A stretch of 64,000 nucleotides of DNA from Bombyx mori. Taxonomy: Eukaryota > Arthropoda > Insecta > Lepidoptera > Bombycidae. Numbering within the stretch: the first letter of the stretch is position 1; every line of letters begins with the position of its first letter. The DNA is taken from the NCBI RefSeq assembly GCF_030269925.1, contig NC_085123.1, positions 9,052,001 through 9,116,000 on the forward strand, read 5' to 3'. The translations under genes were made by a program, and so were the position numbers. Positions 12,220 through 23,177 of the stretch are shown piece by piece. The notes beneath the pieces are model-generated. The model did not search any database. It worked only from the letters and a program-made list of their open reading frames with translations, and was not told where the DNA came from.

Positions 12220-12540
12220 ACTAACAAGCTTTTGCCCGCGACTCCATCCGCGTGGAATAGTTACTTTGGCATAACGTTAAATTTTACCCCCCACTTCATT
12301 TATGTAGAAAGTGAAAATATTTTTGAGTTATAGAATATTAAGGAAGCTATTTAAACCCCTATTATGAAACATTCTTTATTGGTGCTCCACTTGTATTGGT
12401 CTTACCGTGATGTTATAATATAGCCAACAGCCTTCCTCGATAAATGGGTTATGTAACATTGAAATAATTTTTCAAATCGGACCAGTAGTTCCTGAGATTA
12501 GCACGTTCAAACAAACAAACTCTTCCGCTTTATAATATAT
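12220..12540 (-). mobile_element. Lep1-like Helitron-type element
   Basis: Starts ctaacaagcttttgcccgcg and continues tccgcgtggaatagttactt, ggtgctccacttgtattggt and acaaacaaactcttccgctt. A second copy at 31849-32184 lies in the opposite orientation and ends ...gggaaaaggctagt. On its own strand the element starts near an AT-rich tata block and ends in a gcgggcaaaagcttgt hairpin-like end, as in Lep1/Helentron-type non-autonomous Helitrons. No ORF. Confidence 0.6.
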
Positions 12541-14093
12541 AAACTAATAAACTAATTTAAGTGTCAGCATTTAAGTTACAAAAAGATATTTTAGAGATTA
12601 GAACTATATGACAGATACTTTTTTTATTTTCTATTGCCCTTGTAAATGTAATTGTAATTACTTGTAATTACCAACTGATAATTTAATTTCAAGGGCAATA
12701 TTGCAATCGACATGTTTAATAAATATCTACATCCAATTTGTTGGCAGGTGGTTTGAAACACAGTTCCGTTCACATTTGGTGATTGTATCTACCTAATTAA
12801 ATTCAGGCGGTTACTAGACGAGAGTCTCGTAAACCTACGAATACCTACTATTAATTAAGAAAATTGGGCAAAACACAAATTATCTTGATCGATATGGAAA
12901 TGTCATGAATATTAATTAGAAATTCATCAAATGAATAACGATCGTGTGAAAGGAGAAACAGCTTTAGTAACGTGATTTATTGGTATAGTTTTAATTAGTT
13001 ATAATATCGTTCACTAATTAATTAAAAAAAAAAAAAAAAAATTTACGATAAATTTGAACAGATATCCACCAAACATTATATACGACAATAAACAAAGTAT
13101 TGTTTGATACTTATACTTTACGCTTTCATTATTTACACCGCCTACACGGCAAAGGTAGGACCGGAATCGCCCACTTTAAATAATATAGATTGACTTATTC
13201 ACAATATATTGAAAAAACGATTTGTTAAAACTTTTACTTTCAAAACGATGCTACAAAACAATTCAAAATGTTAGAGAAAATATCCTTAGTTACATAAAAA
13301 GCAACACGAAACGCGATTATCATAATCATAATATTATTATGCATAGTTCATTTCCTCAATTTAATGAAACTATCAATTTAAACATAATGAATGGCTTGAG
13401 AATTTATAAACATTGCTAATTAAGAGTCAAAGTTATGCAAAAGTTTTAAACTAATTCGCGATGGAACAACTCGTTAAAAACAGAGCATTTTTAATTATTT
13501 ACATGGATAGAACGTAGTTATGGTCTAATTACTGTTCAATGGTGGAGCTCATAGGAGCTCACCATAAGAGATAAACTCAAAGTTTCTATTGTAGCGTTCT
13601 CTAACTATTGTACCAAAAATTTTCAATCATCAATCGATATTTACTCAAGGTAAGGTAAGTTAAGTTTATTTTTGGAAATTGTACATTTTTAATGCGAAAA
13701 GGTGATATATACATAGGAAGCCAATAAAAACGTGTTAAAAAGATTCGGAACGGCAGGCAGCCCGAAAACTTTGTTCGCCGCATGCCGCCCGACGAGGAAA
13801 ATAAAAATACAATTTCACTGTGTATCCGTAACTTCGTTTCGAGGAAGAGATTTGCCGGGGCCCGCGACCCGACGACCTTGCATATGCATCCATTTTGTAA
13901 ACGGTTTCGTTTCGGCTTTATTTTTTCTCTTGGCCCGAGGCAAGCGGTACTACTGTGATACGTCTGCGTATTTCAGTTCGAACTTACTCAAGTACGCTCC
14001 GAATTGTCTGATACGTATTCGGGAATCTTTATCTTTCCTCGTAAAAAAAAAGACTGCTAAAATCAAAATGGATTGATTGCTTTAGGTGCTTTT
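12541..14093. other. Non-coding stretch with foldback and a GC-richer frame
   Basis: Contains the foldback at 12632-12700 and an 18-A run at 13024-13041. A GC-richer segment at 13740-13960 lies in a plus-strand frame extending to 14076 (about 114 codons if a GTG at 13732 is allowed), with no recognisable domain. I regard the frame as unproven. Confidence 0.4.
12632..12700. repeat. Short foldback, 11-bp perfect ends
   Basis: tattgcccttg at 12632-12642 is the exact inverse complement of caagggcaata at 12690-12700. AT-rich pairing continues inward (taaatgtaatt against aatttaattt). A 69-base structure of unknown origin, possibly the remnant of a small palindromic element. Confidence 0.6.
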
Positions 14094-14296
14094 TACTGGT
14101 GGTAGGACCTCTTGTCCGTGATGCAGTAATGCCTTTCGGTTGGAAAGGTGAGGCAGCCGTTGTAACTATACTGAGACCTTAGAGCTCATATCTCAAGGTG
14201 GGTGGCGGCATTTACGTTGTAGATGTCTATGGGCTTCGGTAACTATTTAACACCAGGTGGGCTGTGATCTCGTCCAACCATCTACACAATAAAAAT
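14094..14296 (+). mobile_element. Bm1 SINE, 5'-truncated, internal deletion
   Basis: Starts tactggtggtaggacctctt and ends at the tail ...cacaataaaaat. Compared with other copies here, about 50 bases are missing between 'cctcttg' and 'gcagtaatg', the part that normally holds gtgcggactc-type sequence. The body also has many substitutions, so this is an older copy. Confidence 0.85.
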
Positions 14297-14763
14297 CTAG
14301 ACCGAAGGCATATTTAATTACTAACATTATTTTTAATGTTTGCTCTGTAATTTTGGATTAAGAAAGTAGTAACCTAGGCACTAGACTAAAGCGCTTGTAA
14401 ATAATAATCTCACACTAAGACGAGAACCCGTTGTAATGGTGAATATAAGCAGAAATCGGCTCGTTCGAGACGCGACGCCTGTTCTGCTGACGAACCTTGT
14501 TATCCAAATATGATGCGCTGCACGAAGCATGCATATTCATGGAGCTCTTGTTCAAATTTTCAATGGTAAATTTAATGCAAATATCTCGTCATCTCTAATA
14601 TATGCTGTCGAACGCTCATATATTTTTGAGGATGATATCCTTTAGATAAGATCCCTCTTTCTGTCTTAAAACCCTTTAGATTAATACTTTAATCATTTGT
14701 TCTGTCAGATTACTACTTACACTTACTCCATAGATTTGTTTTATTATTATTATTTATATACAC

Positions 14764-15106
14764 ATGTAGGGTGACTTGTGACCCCGCACGGGTAGGTACT
14801 ACCACCCTGCCTATTGTTGCGTTGAAGCACTAATTCGTTTCGGTTTGAAGGGTTCTTTTTATTTTATTGCTTAGGTGGGTGGACGAGCTCACCGCCCACC
14901 TTATGTTAAGTGGTTACCGAAGCCCATAGACCTGCCGCCACGCACCTTAACCAGGTTTAAGGGTGGGACCGTTGTACTGAAAAACTGCGAATTAGAACTC
15001 ATATCTCAAGATGGGTAGCGGCATTATCGTGGTTGTTGCTTATGGGCTCCGGTGACAATTTAACATCAGGTTGGCCATGAGCTCGTCCACATAACTTAGA
15101 AAAAAT
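14764..15106 (+). mobile_element. Bm1 SINE split by another Bm1
   Basis: The first part (14764-14853) runs from gacttgtgaccccgcacggg to cggtttgaagggt. The second part (14954-15106) resumes with ggtttaagggtgggacc and ends gctcgtccacataacttaga plus an A run. A minus-strand Bm1 3' piece sits between. The repeated ggtttgaagggt / ggtttaagggt at the two junctions is an imperfect target duplication. Confidence 0.8.
14854..14953 (-). mobile_element. Bm1 SINE 3' fragment nested in Bm1
   Basis: Begins with a T-rich tract and ttgcttaggtgggtggacga, then gccgcccaccttatgttaag-type sequence, and ends near cgccacgcacctt. About 100 bases, truncated soon after the 3' region, inserted in antisense orientation into an older plus-strand Bm1. 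Confidence 0.8.
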
Positions 15107-15944
15107 ATGACACCCACAGTGCTACACTTACAAACACACACATACACATACACGCACACACAACATATGAATTATTTGTGCTTATAACAAAATAAAAAAT
15201 TATACAATTAAGGAAATTAGCGAACCATCCCCACCACAACTATCTGTTAGATTACTAACTGGGAAGACTTCAAACAATTGATTTGCATAATATAAAAAAC
15301 ATTTTAATATATTTTTTACTTGTCACGAATCTTCAGATCAAACAAAAAAAGAACAATGTAATGAATTCGGGAGGGAAAACCAATAACGTGGGCTGCGATC
15401 GCGCTCCTCTATGTAGAATCAGTCAAATGTCAAACGCACATGTGGACTGACCCATTAATGAGATTCCCATTCACTCGAGGGAAATTTCCTATAGTGTAGT
15501 TCCGCAGCTGGTAGACTGCTATGACTTGAACTAAATCATTCAAAGGCTCTGTCGCTCTATTATGCCACCGTGATCGACGTGTTTAATATCATATTGTTTC
15601 TAGACATAAAACTAGATTTTAGGTACTTACGTAAAATGGAACTTAGAAGTTAAAATATTTTTGTGATTCGTTACTTTGTAAGAAATAGCGTGTTGGACAG
15701 TTATTTTCTTAAAATTAATCACGAAACCGGTACTTCGTATTGGACATAAAAAATTAGCAACAGTAATCTCGACATTAACTGAAGAAGTTAAGCTTAGATT
15801 TTCAAAAATAAATTAAAAACAATTTCAAATTATTTTGTGTGCTACGTCACGTGATTTTTGTACAAATTGGTAAAATAAATTATTGCTTCATCGGCGTGCG
15901 ATTAAGAAATTGCTAAACTTATATTGCGCATTTATTTGGTGAAT
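15107..15944. other. Non-coding stretch with a CA-rich microsatellite
   Basis: An imperfect CA/TA/CG dinucleotide tract occupies 15131-15163. The rest shows no gene and no recognised repeat. Confidence 0.5.
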
Positions 15945-16220
15945 GAGTCGACTATTATCAAAGGCGGCAATCTGACTTTTGGACAATGATTGGTAAATCA
16001 GAAAAAAGAATTATTGACTTTGTATTCCATTGGCAGTCACAAAACCCTTCGGAACGACATCTTAGATAAATAACAGGTTAACTATTAACCTTTATTTAAT
16101 GCAGGTTTTGAACCGTATTCTTTGAAGGAGACGATTATATTCAAATAAATCTGTATTGACATATCAATAAAAAATTTTTGTCCAAATGTACAGATTGCCG
16201 CCTTTGATAATAGACGACTC
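15945..16220. mobile_element. MITE-like element with ~40-bp inverted repeats
   Basis: The left arm gagtcgactattatcaaagg...cggcaatctg...ttggaca is mirrored by the right arm, where (tgtcc)aaatgtacag, attgccgcctttgataatag and acgactc follow in inverse order with few mismatches. The 276-base element is flanked on both sides by gaat (15941-15944 and 16221-16224), a candidate 4-bp target duplication. No coding capacity. The superfamily is unclear. Confidence 0.7.
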
Positions 16221-16310
16221 GAATATTGTATTCTATCCAATTAGTTACAGTTATTAATGGAATACACAATACTGATTCTAAAACTAGCATTTTACATGGA
16301 ATGATATCAT

Positions 16311-16620
16311 TCCTTCCACGGTGAAGGGTCGTGTAATAAAAATCAAACCCGAAAAATTATAATTTGCGTAATTACTGATGGTAGGACCTCTTGTAAGTCC
16401 GCACGGATAGGTGCCAACCACAGCCCTGCCTATTTCTGCCGTAAAGAAGTAATGCGTTTCGGTTTGAAGGGCAGGGCAGCCGTTGTAACTATACTGAAAT
16501 CTTAGAACTTATATTTCAAGGTGGGTGGCGCATTTACGCTGCAGATTTCTATGGGCTCCAGGAACCACTTAACACCAGGTGGGCTGTGAGCTTGTCCACA
16601 CATGTAGAAAAAAAAAAAAA
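16311..16620 (+). mobile_element. Bm1 SINE lacking the tRNA-like head
   Basis: Starts within the segment after the tRNA-like head (ccttccacggtgaagggtcg). It continues through the 'aattataatttgcgtaatta' linker and the full body, and ends in a 14-A tail. About 310 bases. Mismatches such as 'gcgtaaattcc' in place of the usual markers indicate moderate age. Confidence 0.9.
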
Positions 16621-17077
16621 TTCGCTAATATTTTTCGAAATAATATAACTATCCATAAAGCTACCAGAACTATAAGTAGCATAATAAGTAAGTAGGTAGA
16701 GCATCATAAGTAATAAAAGACAAAAAAAATCGAAAAACATTTTATACTTCTTCGTCTACTAAAGTATTATTGTTGCAATTTTGAATAACTCGCCGTGAGA
16801 TCGCAGTGCCAGTCCACGCACGGCTGCATTTGACAACTAACAAAATTGAATTGCGTTTGAAAATGGCCGTCTCGCTCATACTCGTGACAAAAAATATAAA
16901 AACATGAGGTCATAAGATCGATAATAGAGACGTTTACTTAACTATTTTGTTTTAATTCAACAGCTTAGACTCTGTAAAGATTTGCTTGGATAATATGAAA
17001 AGATTTGCAATTGAATCTATAAATTATAACTTATTCAGATCTAAAATATATTTTTTTCTTTTAGGAATAAATAATTA
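16621..17077. other. Non-coding stretch, nothing recognised
   Basis: No gene or known repeat seen. A 63-codon minus frame overlaps the SINE tail and is spurious. Confidence 0.5.
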
Positions 17078-17498
17078 CTAGAGGTCACGCAGTAGTCGAA
17101 ATTCGACTATAATTAATTGGAATTGTAAGTTTATACATTATTATGCTTGTATTTTATACTTCTATAATCACAAATTTCGCCAAGACTACACTATAAAAAA
17201 TAATAACAAAGACAAACAATATTTAATCTATTCTCAATTTGACAACAGACGTCAAGAACAAAAGTTTGACAATAAATAGTATGCATGCGTGTGTGCGTCA
17301 AATACATGGTATGTAGTGTGTGTAATGTTTTCTTTATTGATTTAATGTATCTTTTATGCATTATTTAAAAAAAAAATTTAGCATTGTGCACTTCTTCTCT
17401 ATATTCTCTATAGGTGTGGAAAATTTCATACTCCTCCGTTCGCGCGTTTTTCGTAAAAAGGGATACAAAGTTTTTGCTTCACGTATTAATATATAGAT
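17078..17498 (-). mobile_element. Helitron-like element (family 3), minus orientation
   Basis: Runs from ctagaggtcacgcagtagtc to tttgcttcacgtattaatat/atagat. Almost the whole length matches 35051-35475 in inverse orientation, including cctccgttcgcgcg, cacttcttctctatattctc and the gcatgcgtgtgtgcgtcaaa block. On its own strand it starts tctatatattaatacg and ends ctag, the usual form of non-autonomous Helitron-type repeats. Confidence 0.65.
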
Positions 17499-18719
17499 AT
17501 AACGTAATACTTAAAAAAACTTAAGAAATAGTCGCAAATGAGTCTCTTTCTTTTTTCACACCTACTTTCGTTCATACGCTCCTATGTGTGAATTGTTTTC
17601 TACCAAGCAAATTCGTGCGCATAATTGAGGTGCTAAACACTATTTTCAGATATTTGTTTATCTAAATGGTTTTATATATATATATCGCATGACGACAGCT
17701 TGTTTGTATAGTAGTCACAAACCTGATTGGGAACTAACTAACGCAGTCGAGGGACAAATAGGAGTGAAATGTTTTATTGCGATTCGTCATTTTTATAGTG
17801 AAACAAAATTGACAGATTGTAAACACGAATTGGATTGTATTCGATTGAAAGTAATAAAGTTTATTGTTGAAAGAAATATTGTATCTGTTGTAATGTAATC
17901 TGCTATTTACTCTGACGTTTGACTTTGATTTTGTTTTGACTACTATACCACGGTCGGAATCTTTCTGAAATATTTAGTATTTGAGGTCTGCCTTCCAGTT
18001 CTTCTCTAGTACAATCCAATCAAAATGTACTAGAAAATTCTAGCTTGCGGCCGTTGAATGTGAATCTTTTAATAGTAATATATTTTAAATTTATTTATTT
18101 AAATGTTACTCACGAACATCAGCCAATTGAATAAATTTTAATTTGTTATTGTGTATCTTATTTTTTTCAAATAAATCTAAATTTGTAACGGATTTTAATG
18201 TGTGTTTTGTTTTTTATTATTATTATTTACTATTATTTTACTTAGTATTTTTTATTGGACATTTTAGCTTGACAACCATAAATTTATATTCTTTTTTATT
18301 AAATGCGGAAGTTACGAGTATACATACGGTTTGATCTCTTTTAAGTTCTGATACATTAATATAAGGCTTAATAGTTATACGATACGTCACTCACACACGC
18401 GCGCAATTACACTTACTCTACAATGTATACCATGATATGAACCAGATTTTAATGTTACAGTCAAGTATCACTACTCCGTATGTAATAATTACGACAGTAA
18501 CACGTGTTCGGAGAGACACGACAGAGCCTACAATCTGACACTGTCTTAATTATGTTGTTAATTAAATAGCTTTTCCATTAATTACGAATATAATAGAATC
18601 GTGGCGCTTATTAGACTTGACTTAGCTAAATTTTAGTAAATTATATTATGCTGTGACAGCCACTAAGCCAATACTTATGGAAATTATATTGTTCATTTTT
18701 AATACATTTTACAAACTTA
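17499..18719. other. Non-coding stretch, nothing recognised
   Basis: AT-rich, with frames up to 69 codons (17689-17898) that have no recognisable motif. No SINE or palindrome noted. Confidence 0.45.
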
Positions 18720-18832
18720 ATTTTTTTTTATTGCCTTTGTAGGCAGACTAGCATACGGTCCACCTGATGGTGAGTGGTTACGTCGCCCATGGACTTCAGC
18801 AATGTCAGGGACAGAGCCAAGCCGCTGCCTAC
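18720..18832 (-). mobile_element. LINE 3' tail fragment
   Basis: A T-run, then attgcctttgtaggcagact, tggtgagtggttacgtcgcc, catggacttcagcaatgtca and gccgctgcctacc. The same tail occurs at 28345, 31021 and 40531. At 31021 it is attached to a reverse transcriptase C-terminus, which shows it to be a non-LTR retrotransposon 3' end (jockey/CR1-like; family name not certain). Confidence 0.75.
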
Positions 18833-19244
18833 CGTGATTGAGCGATGTGATTGTGAACATTTTTGTAATCGATTTTGGACTGAAATGCAAATTAACGCAA
18901 TAGATAGAAGATAAAAAGGAAGAAAAAGAACAAAAGTGCTGAAGAATAAATATATGATTGAGAGAAACAATTACCAAAATAAGAACACCAGCAATTAAGT
19001 GGAGAACTAATCTTTTTTCAAATCCTTCAGCACACTTCCATGATTTGAGCGTATCATGAAAAATGACTACCTGTGAGAATTAACAAATTCTACACTTTAT
19101 CAATCTCAAATATTATTATTATATTATATTCAAAATATCAGAATTAGTTTGTGTTCTAAAATAATAACATTCTTAATAATATTATCATAATATTTAATTG
19201 TCAGAACTTCAATTCAAAGATTCAATTTCTATTTTTTTTTCCAG
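18833..19244. other. Intron-like AT-rich sequence before a splice acceptor
   Basis: No gene. The last 30 bases form a pyrimidine-rich tract (tcaatttctattttttttttcc) ending in AG at 19243-19244. This is the reason the following segment is considered a possible exon. Confidence 0.3.
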
Positions 19245-19336
19245 AGATTCCCATGAAGATGTTTCCCCGAAGAACCTGCAATTATCACAGTTCATCAGCT
19301 CACTACATGGCACAGACCGACCGGCTTTATTATTAA
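19245..19336 (+). CDS. Possible terminal exon of an unidentified host gene
   Basis: A strong polypyrimidine tract ending in ccag is followed by a less AT-rich segment that stays open in two frames. One reads ...IPMKMFPRRTCNYHSSSAHY and ends at TAA 19334-19336. The other reads DSHEDVSPKNLQLSQFISSL and continues to a stop about 50 bases further on. Two overlapping AATAAA hexamers follow about 120 bases downstream, then a T/G-rich stretch. Acceptor, short open segment and poly(A) signals in order are what a last exon looks like. No domain is recognisable and the upstream exons are not in view, so both function and frame are unknown. Confidence 0.3.
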
Positions 19337-19453
19337 TAATATTTTATTATTGTAATTGATTTTATTCTCGGGTCTAAGGACTATTTTTGAAGCTACATAC
19401 TGATATACTATACACGTTTAAATATATATAATGATATTGAGTGCTTCAGGATA

Positions 19454-19466
19454 AATAAACAATAAA
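19454..19466 (+). terminator. Tandem poly(A) signals (AATAAA x2)
   Basis: AATAAA at 19454-19459 and again at 19461-19466, followed by tgcgttttctgttatatg, a plausible downstream U/GU-rich element. They lie about 210 bases after the candidate splice acceptor. Confidence 0.35.
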
Positions 19467-20000
19467 AGACTTAATTGCGTTTTCTGTTATATGTATAATG
19501 AGAAAACAACATTTAGAGCACTTAATCTAATAAAATTAATATTTTTAAACAAACTGAACTTTCTTTTTACTGAATGTGAAACTTCACTGAATGACATATA
19601 AGTTTTCTCTAAAAAGTTTATTAAAGGGAGACGATTTTTTTTAATACCGCTTAGTCGCACCCCCGATGCGTTTGTTCAATTGGCGAGAAATTGCGACGCG
19701 ACTAAGCTTGCGGAAAATTGGCGATATCGTTAATATTCACCCGAAACCGGCGGTTCACGTGGCGACTACAAATAACAAGTAGACATCCCCTATCGATTTA
19801 TGCTCCGTCGTTTTAAGTGATGTATAGGCCTCAAGTAGCCAACCCGCAGCTATCTATCGAAGATTATATCGTGTAACTGACGCAGTCCACTGAGATAGAT
19901 TTGAATTTTGGTAACGCGATCTCTTAATATTTTATCGGAACATCCTTGTTTAGTACTTAATAATTCTGCTATCCGAAAATTTGGTGAGGCCATTAAAGTT
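19467..20000. other. Non-coding stretch with a 10-bp inverted repeat
   Basis: gcttagtcgc (19649-19658) and gcgactaagc (19698-19707) are perfect inverse complements around a GC-richer centre. The stem shares cttagtcgc with the hairpin at 8146. Otherwise nothing recognised. Confidence 0.45.
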
Positions 20001-20253
20001 GTTTTAATTTTATTTTTTATTGCCTAGATGGGTGGACGAGCTCACAGCCCACCTGGTGTAAAGTGGTTACTGGAGCCCATAGACATCTACGACGTAAATA
20101 CACGACCCACCTTGAGATATAAGTTCTAAGGTCTCAGTATAGTTACAACGGCTGCCCCACCCTTCGAACCGAAATGCATTACTGCTTCACGACAGAAATA
20201 GGCGGGGTGGTGGTACCTACCCGTGCGGACTCATAAGAGGTCCTACCACCAGT
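20001..20253 (-). mobile_element. Bm1 SINE, 5'-truncated
   Basis: A T-rich tract, then attgcctagatgggtggacg, and continuous Bm1 body to aggtcctaccaccagt. It has the single-base change ggtgtaaag for ggtgttaag. The truncation point is the same as in most copies here, just after the tRNA-unrelated body begins. Confidence 0.92.
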
Positions 20254-20710
20254 ATGCAGTAAAGTCTCCATAATTGAATCGTTGTTTCGGGGCGAGGATG
20301 CCTGAAAGGAAAATAGCTTATTCAAGCGACGTCCATAAAACATCGATATCTTGACAAAGCATAACAGACTCAGGTGAGAGACTAAGTAACTTTTTCCGGT
20401 GCGTTAAGCCGTTCGTCTCAGGAAATTGGTGACAAAAATATTCCGGTCATGCAGAGGCCCCTTGTTAACGCTACCCCAAGAATACAAGAAAATTCACCCC
20501 CTCCTGACGCGGCTCGTTTTGGGAACTCCTCGGTCTACACAAAGTTTTTATGGTAACATTGAATGGCTTTATTCAAGATGACACTATTTTCGTGTGCTTA
20601 GTAGTACGCTAATAAATAAATGAAATAAATAACCGGCTCAAATTAAGATTATTTGGGAAAATATAACAAGAATCTGACTTGCGTTAAAGACATTTTCAAG
20701 AAATATTACA
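20254..20710. other. Non-coding stretch, nothing recognised
   Basis: No gene or repeat family seen between the two neighbouring antisense Bm1 copies. Confidence 0.5.
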
Positions 20711-20959
20711 TTTTTTTTTTTTTATTGCTTAGATGAGTGGACGAGCTCACAGCCCACCTGGTGTTAAGTGGTTACTGGAGCCCATAGACATCTACAACGT
20801 AAATGCGCCACCCACCTTGAGATATAAGTTCTAAGGTCTCAATTATAGTTACAACGGCTGCCCCACCCTTCAAACCGAAACGCATTACTGCTTCACGGCA
20901 GAAATAGGCAGGGTGGTGGTACCTACCCGTGCGGACTCACAAGAGGTCCTACCACCAGT
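20711..20959 (-). mobile_element. Bm1 SINE, 5'-truncated, little diverged
   Basis: A 13-T tract, then attgcttagatgagtggacg and a nearly consensus body, ending aagaggtcctaccaccagt. The intact tail and low divergence compared with neighbours suggest a fairly recent insertion. Confidence 0.93.
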
Positions 20960-21086
20960 AAAATACACACACACAAATCCAAAACAACAGTCAGTGCGTC
21001 GGACTTACGAGCAGCAATAAATGTTCATGGAAAATGGTCATCTTTCCTTTGTTCGTACACATTGCTGTTAGCTATTTCATGCTATA

Positions 21087-21235
21087 TTTTTTTTATGAAG
21101 GAAGGATCACCCTAGAGCCTTTTCGATTTCACCAGAACGGCAGGGGCTCAGCCAGAAGGAGCAGGATTTGATAACAGCTACCGATGGAGACCTAACAGCT
21201 CCAAAGGCAGTTGCTTTGCGAATGCATCTACTTTC
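21087..21235 (-). mobile_element. LINE 3'-region fragment, minus orientation
   Basis: A T-run, then tatgaaggaaggatcaccct, ttcaccagaacggcaggggc, gatttgataacagctaccga and ggagacctaacagctccaaa. It aligns with 44255-44471, which continues into the shared 'actgagaagatccggcgag' module, so the two are copies of one LINE 3' region. Confidence 0.6.
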
Positions 21236-21372
21236 TTACTTAATTTTAAACACTACGATTCAACGTTTTTTTTTTTCAATAACTCAGTGAAATTAATATT
21301 TATTATTCAGTTTTGAATTAGTAATCTTTAATTCACTCGATTCAATTTTGGTCATTCATAAATAGAACAGCG

Positions 21373-21477
21373 TTTTTTTTTTACTTATTGCTTAGATGTG
21401 TGAACGAGCTCACAGCCCCCCATAGAAATCTACAACGTAAATGCGCCACCCACTTTGAGGTATAAGTTCTAAGGTCA
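21373..21477 (-). mobile_element. Bm1 SINE fragment with internal deletion
   Basis: A T-run and ttgcttagatgtgtgaacga, then cacagcccc joins directly to ccatagaaatctacaacgta. This drops the usual ~30 bases (cacctggtgttaagtggtta...). The two breakpoints share 'gccc', which fits a deletion between short direct repeats. Ends at aagttctaaggtc. Confidence 0.85.
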
Positions 21478-21960
21478 AAACTTTAATGAAATTTTTAGAG
21501 ACTCCGTCGAACAATTCTTGTTCGTATTTTCAAAACGTATATTTCGACGACAATAACAACAATAACATTCAAAAAGCAAAATGTTATTTATATTTTTGCG
21601 TGTCTCTTTTCAGCGCGCTATAATCAAAGTTTATTGCCCATATTTCAAACTGACTAACGAATGGTTGAAAGCATAACCACGAATCCAAAATCAAAATATA
21701 ACACAACATTACGCTCGGGAAATGATTGTCTGATAGCTAATATGCAAATACAATGTATATAGATAAAATAAATAAGGTTTATTCGTGTGTTTGTCCCTTA
21801 TACGTTCCTTAGCCATTTGAAACTCAGTGCATTTATTGTTGGCGATTCATAGTTAGAACATTAATATCAAATTGCGCAAGAAAAGTTTTAACGAATTGAC
21901 GTAGCTCAAACATTTAGCGATAACCATAAGGGAGCGTGGTTTCAGTAGTCAACATTTAAA
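21478..21960. other. Non-coding stretch, nothing recognised
   Basis: AT-rich sequence without a recognised gene or repeat. Confidence 0.45.
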
Positions 21961-22208
21961 TCTATATATATAAAAATGAATTGCTGTTCGTTAGTCTCGC
22001 TAAAACCCGAGAACGACTGGACCGATTGGGCTAATTTTGGTCTTGAATTATTTGCGGAAGTCCAGAGAAGATTTAAATGGTAGATAAATATGAAAATGCT
22101 CAGAATTAAATAAAAATAACAATTTTGTTTTTCCTTTGATGCATCCCCCGTCGGACGGATTCCTTTTGTTTATTTTAATTTTAATTTAGGTCTGCTAGGT
22201 CAGCTTGT
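21961..22208 (+). mobile_element. Helitron-like element (family 4)
   Basis: Starts tctatatatataaaaatgaa, then ttgctgttcgttagtctcgc, ggaccgattgggctaatttt and gatgcatcccccgtcggacg. It ends tctgctaggtcagcttgt, which looks like a decayed ggtcagctagt end. The same family on the other strand, split by a SINE, is at 37240-37910. Confidence 0.65.
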
Positions 22209-22742
22209 TATGTTAAAAGTATACTAATTACTGTGTTCTAAATAAAGAAACTACAAAATTGTAGAAAGTACCTCAACACGCTTACAAAACAACGCGAGAA
22301 TCAAAGAACATCAAGCCAGTTAATTGCGCGTACAACTTCGACAGAAGTAGAAAAGTTCGTGTTTTGGTTCGGTATCATTGCGAGAAACGTTTTTCCTCAT
22401 TAGTACCTTTCCCGGTCTTAATAACTGCGGCTAACGAACGATGCCACGGAAGAAATACTACTATTCCGTACCTACAGATTTGAAAAAGTTTATGTGGTCT
22501 CTTATTTTAGACAGCTTCGGGCACTTTCCGCAGAGGTCGAGGGTTTCGAACTAATTCTATGCCGGGAACGGGTTGTTCGCTTACCGTAAACAGATAAATA
22601 TCCAGCAACATCAGCTTCGTACGTTTAGGGTTATCAAAGTATTTAACGAGGTGTAAATTAAGAGTTTTCTTCATCATGAAAAATATACTTTTTAACACGC
22701 TTTTATTAACCTGGTATGTATAATATGTAAGTTTGTTTGTTT
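22209..22742. other. Non-coding stretch, nothing recognised
   Basis: No gene seen. Open frames reaching into the next SINE are by-products of it. Confidence 0.45.
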
Positions 22743-22974
22743 TTACTGGTGGTAGGACCTCTTGTGAGTTTGTGCGGGTAAGTACCACCACCCTGCCTAT
22801 TTCTGCCGTGAAGCAGTAATGCGTTTCAGTTTGAAGGGTGGGGCAGCCGTTGATACTTGAGACCTTAGAACTTATATCTCAAGGTTTTACAGCGTAGATG
22901 TCTATGGGCTCCAGTAACCACTTAACACCAAGTGGGCTCTGAGCTCGTCCACTCGTGTAAGCAAAAATAAAAAA
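22743..22974 (+). mobile_element. Bm1 SINE, 5'-truncated
   Basis: Starts ttttactggtggtaggacct and ends gtaagcaaaaataaaaaa. It lacks about 15 bases at 'ggtgggtggcgcatttacg' (reads caaggttttacagcgtagat) and carries several private changes. Confidence 0.88.
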
Positions 22975-23177
22975 GTGACGAGATCATTGAACGCCACGTT
23001 CACCGACTTCAAAATGTCCGATTAACTTGGAAATTTCCACACGCATCAAGGACCGATGACGTCACAACAATTTTATTACTCGTTCTAATATCCTGATCAG
23101 TATCAACAGAATAAAAAAGAGATGAAATTAATTGTTACGTTTGCTAATTAAGCGCGTTTTTTAGTACCTAAACCACA

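Noticed and set aside
13732..14076. 114-codon plus-strand frame in a GC-richer patch
   Set aside because: Needs a GTG start, has no recognisable domain and runs to the edge of a SINE; too weak to annotate as a gene.
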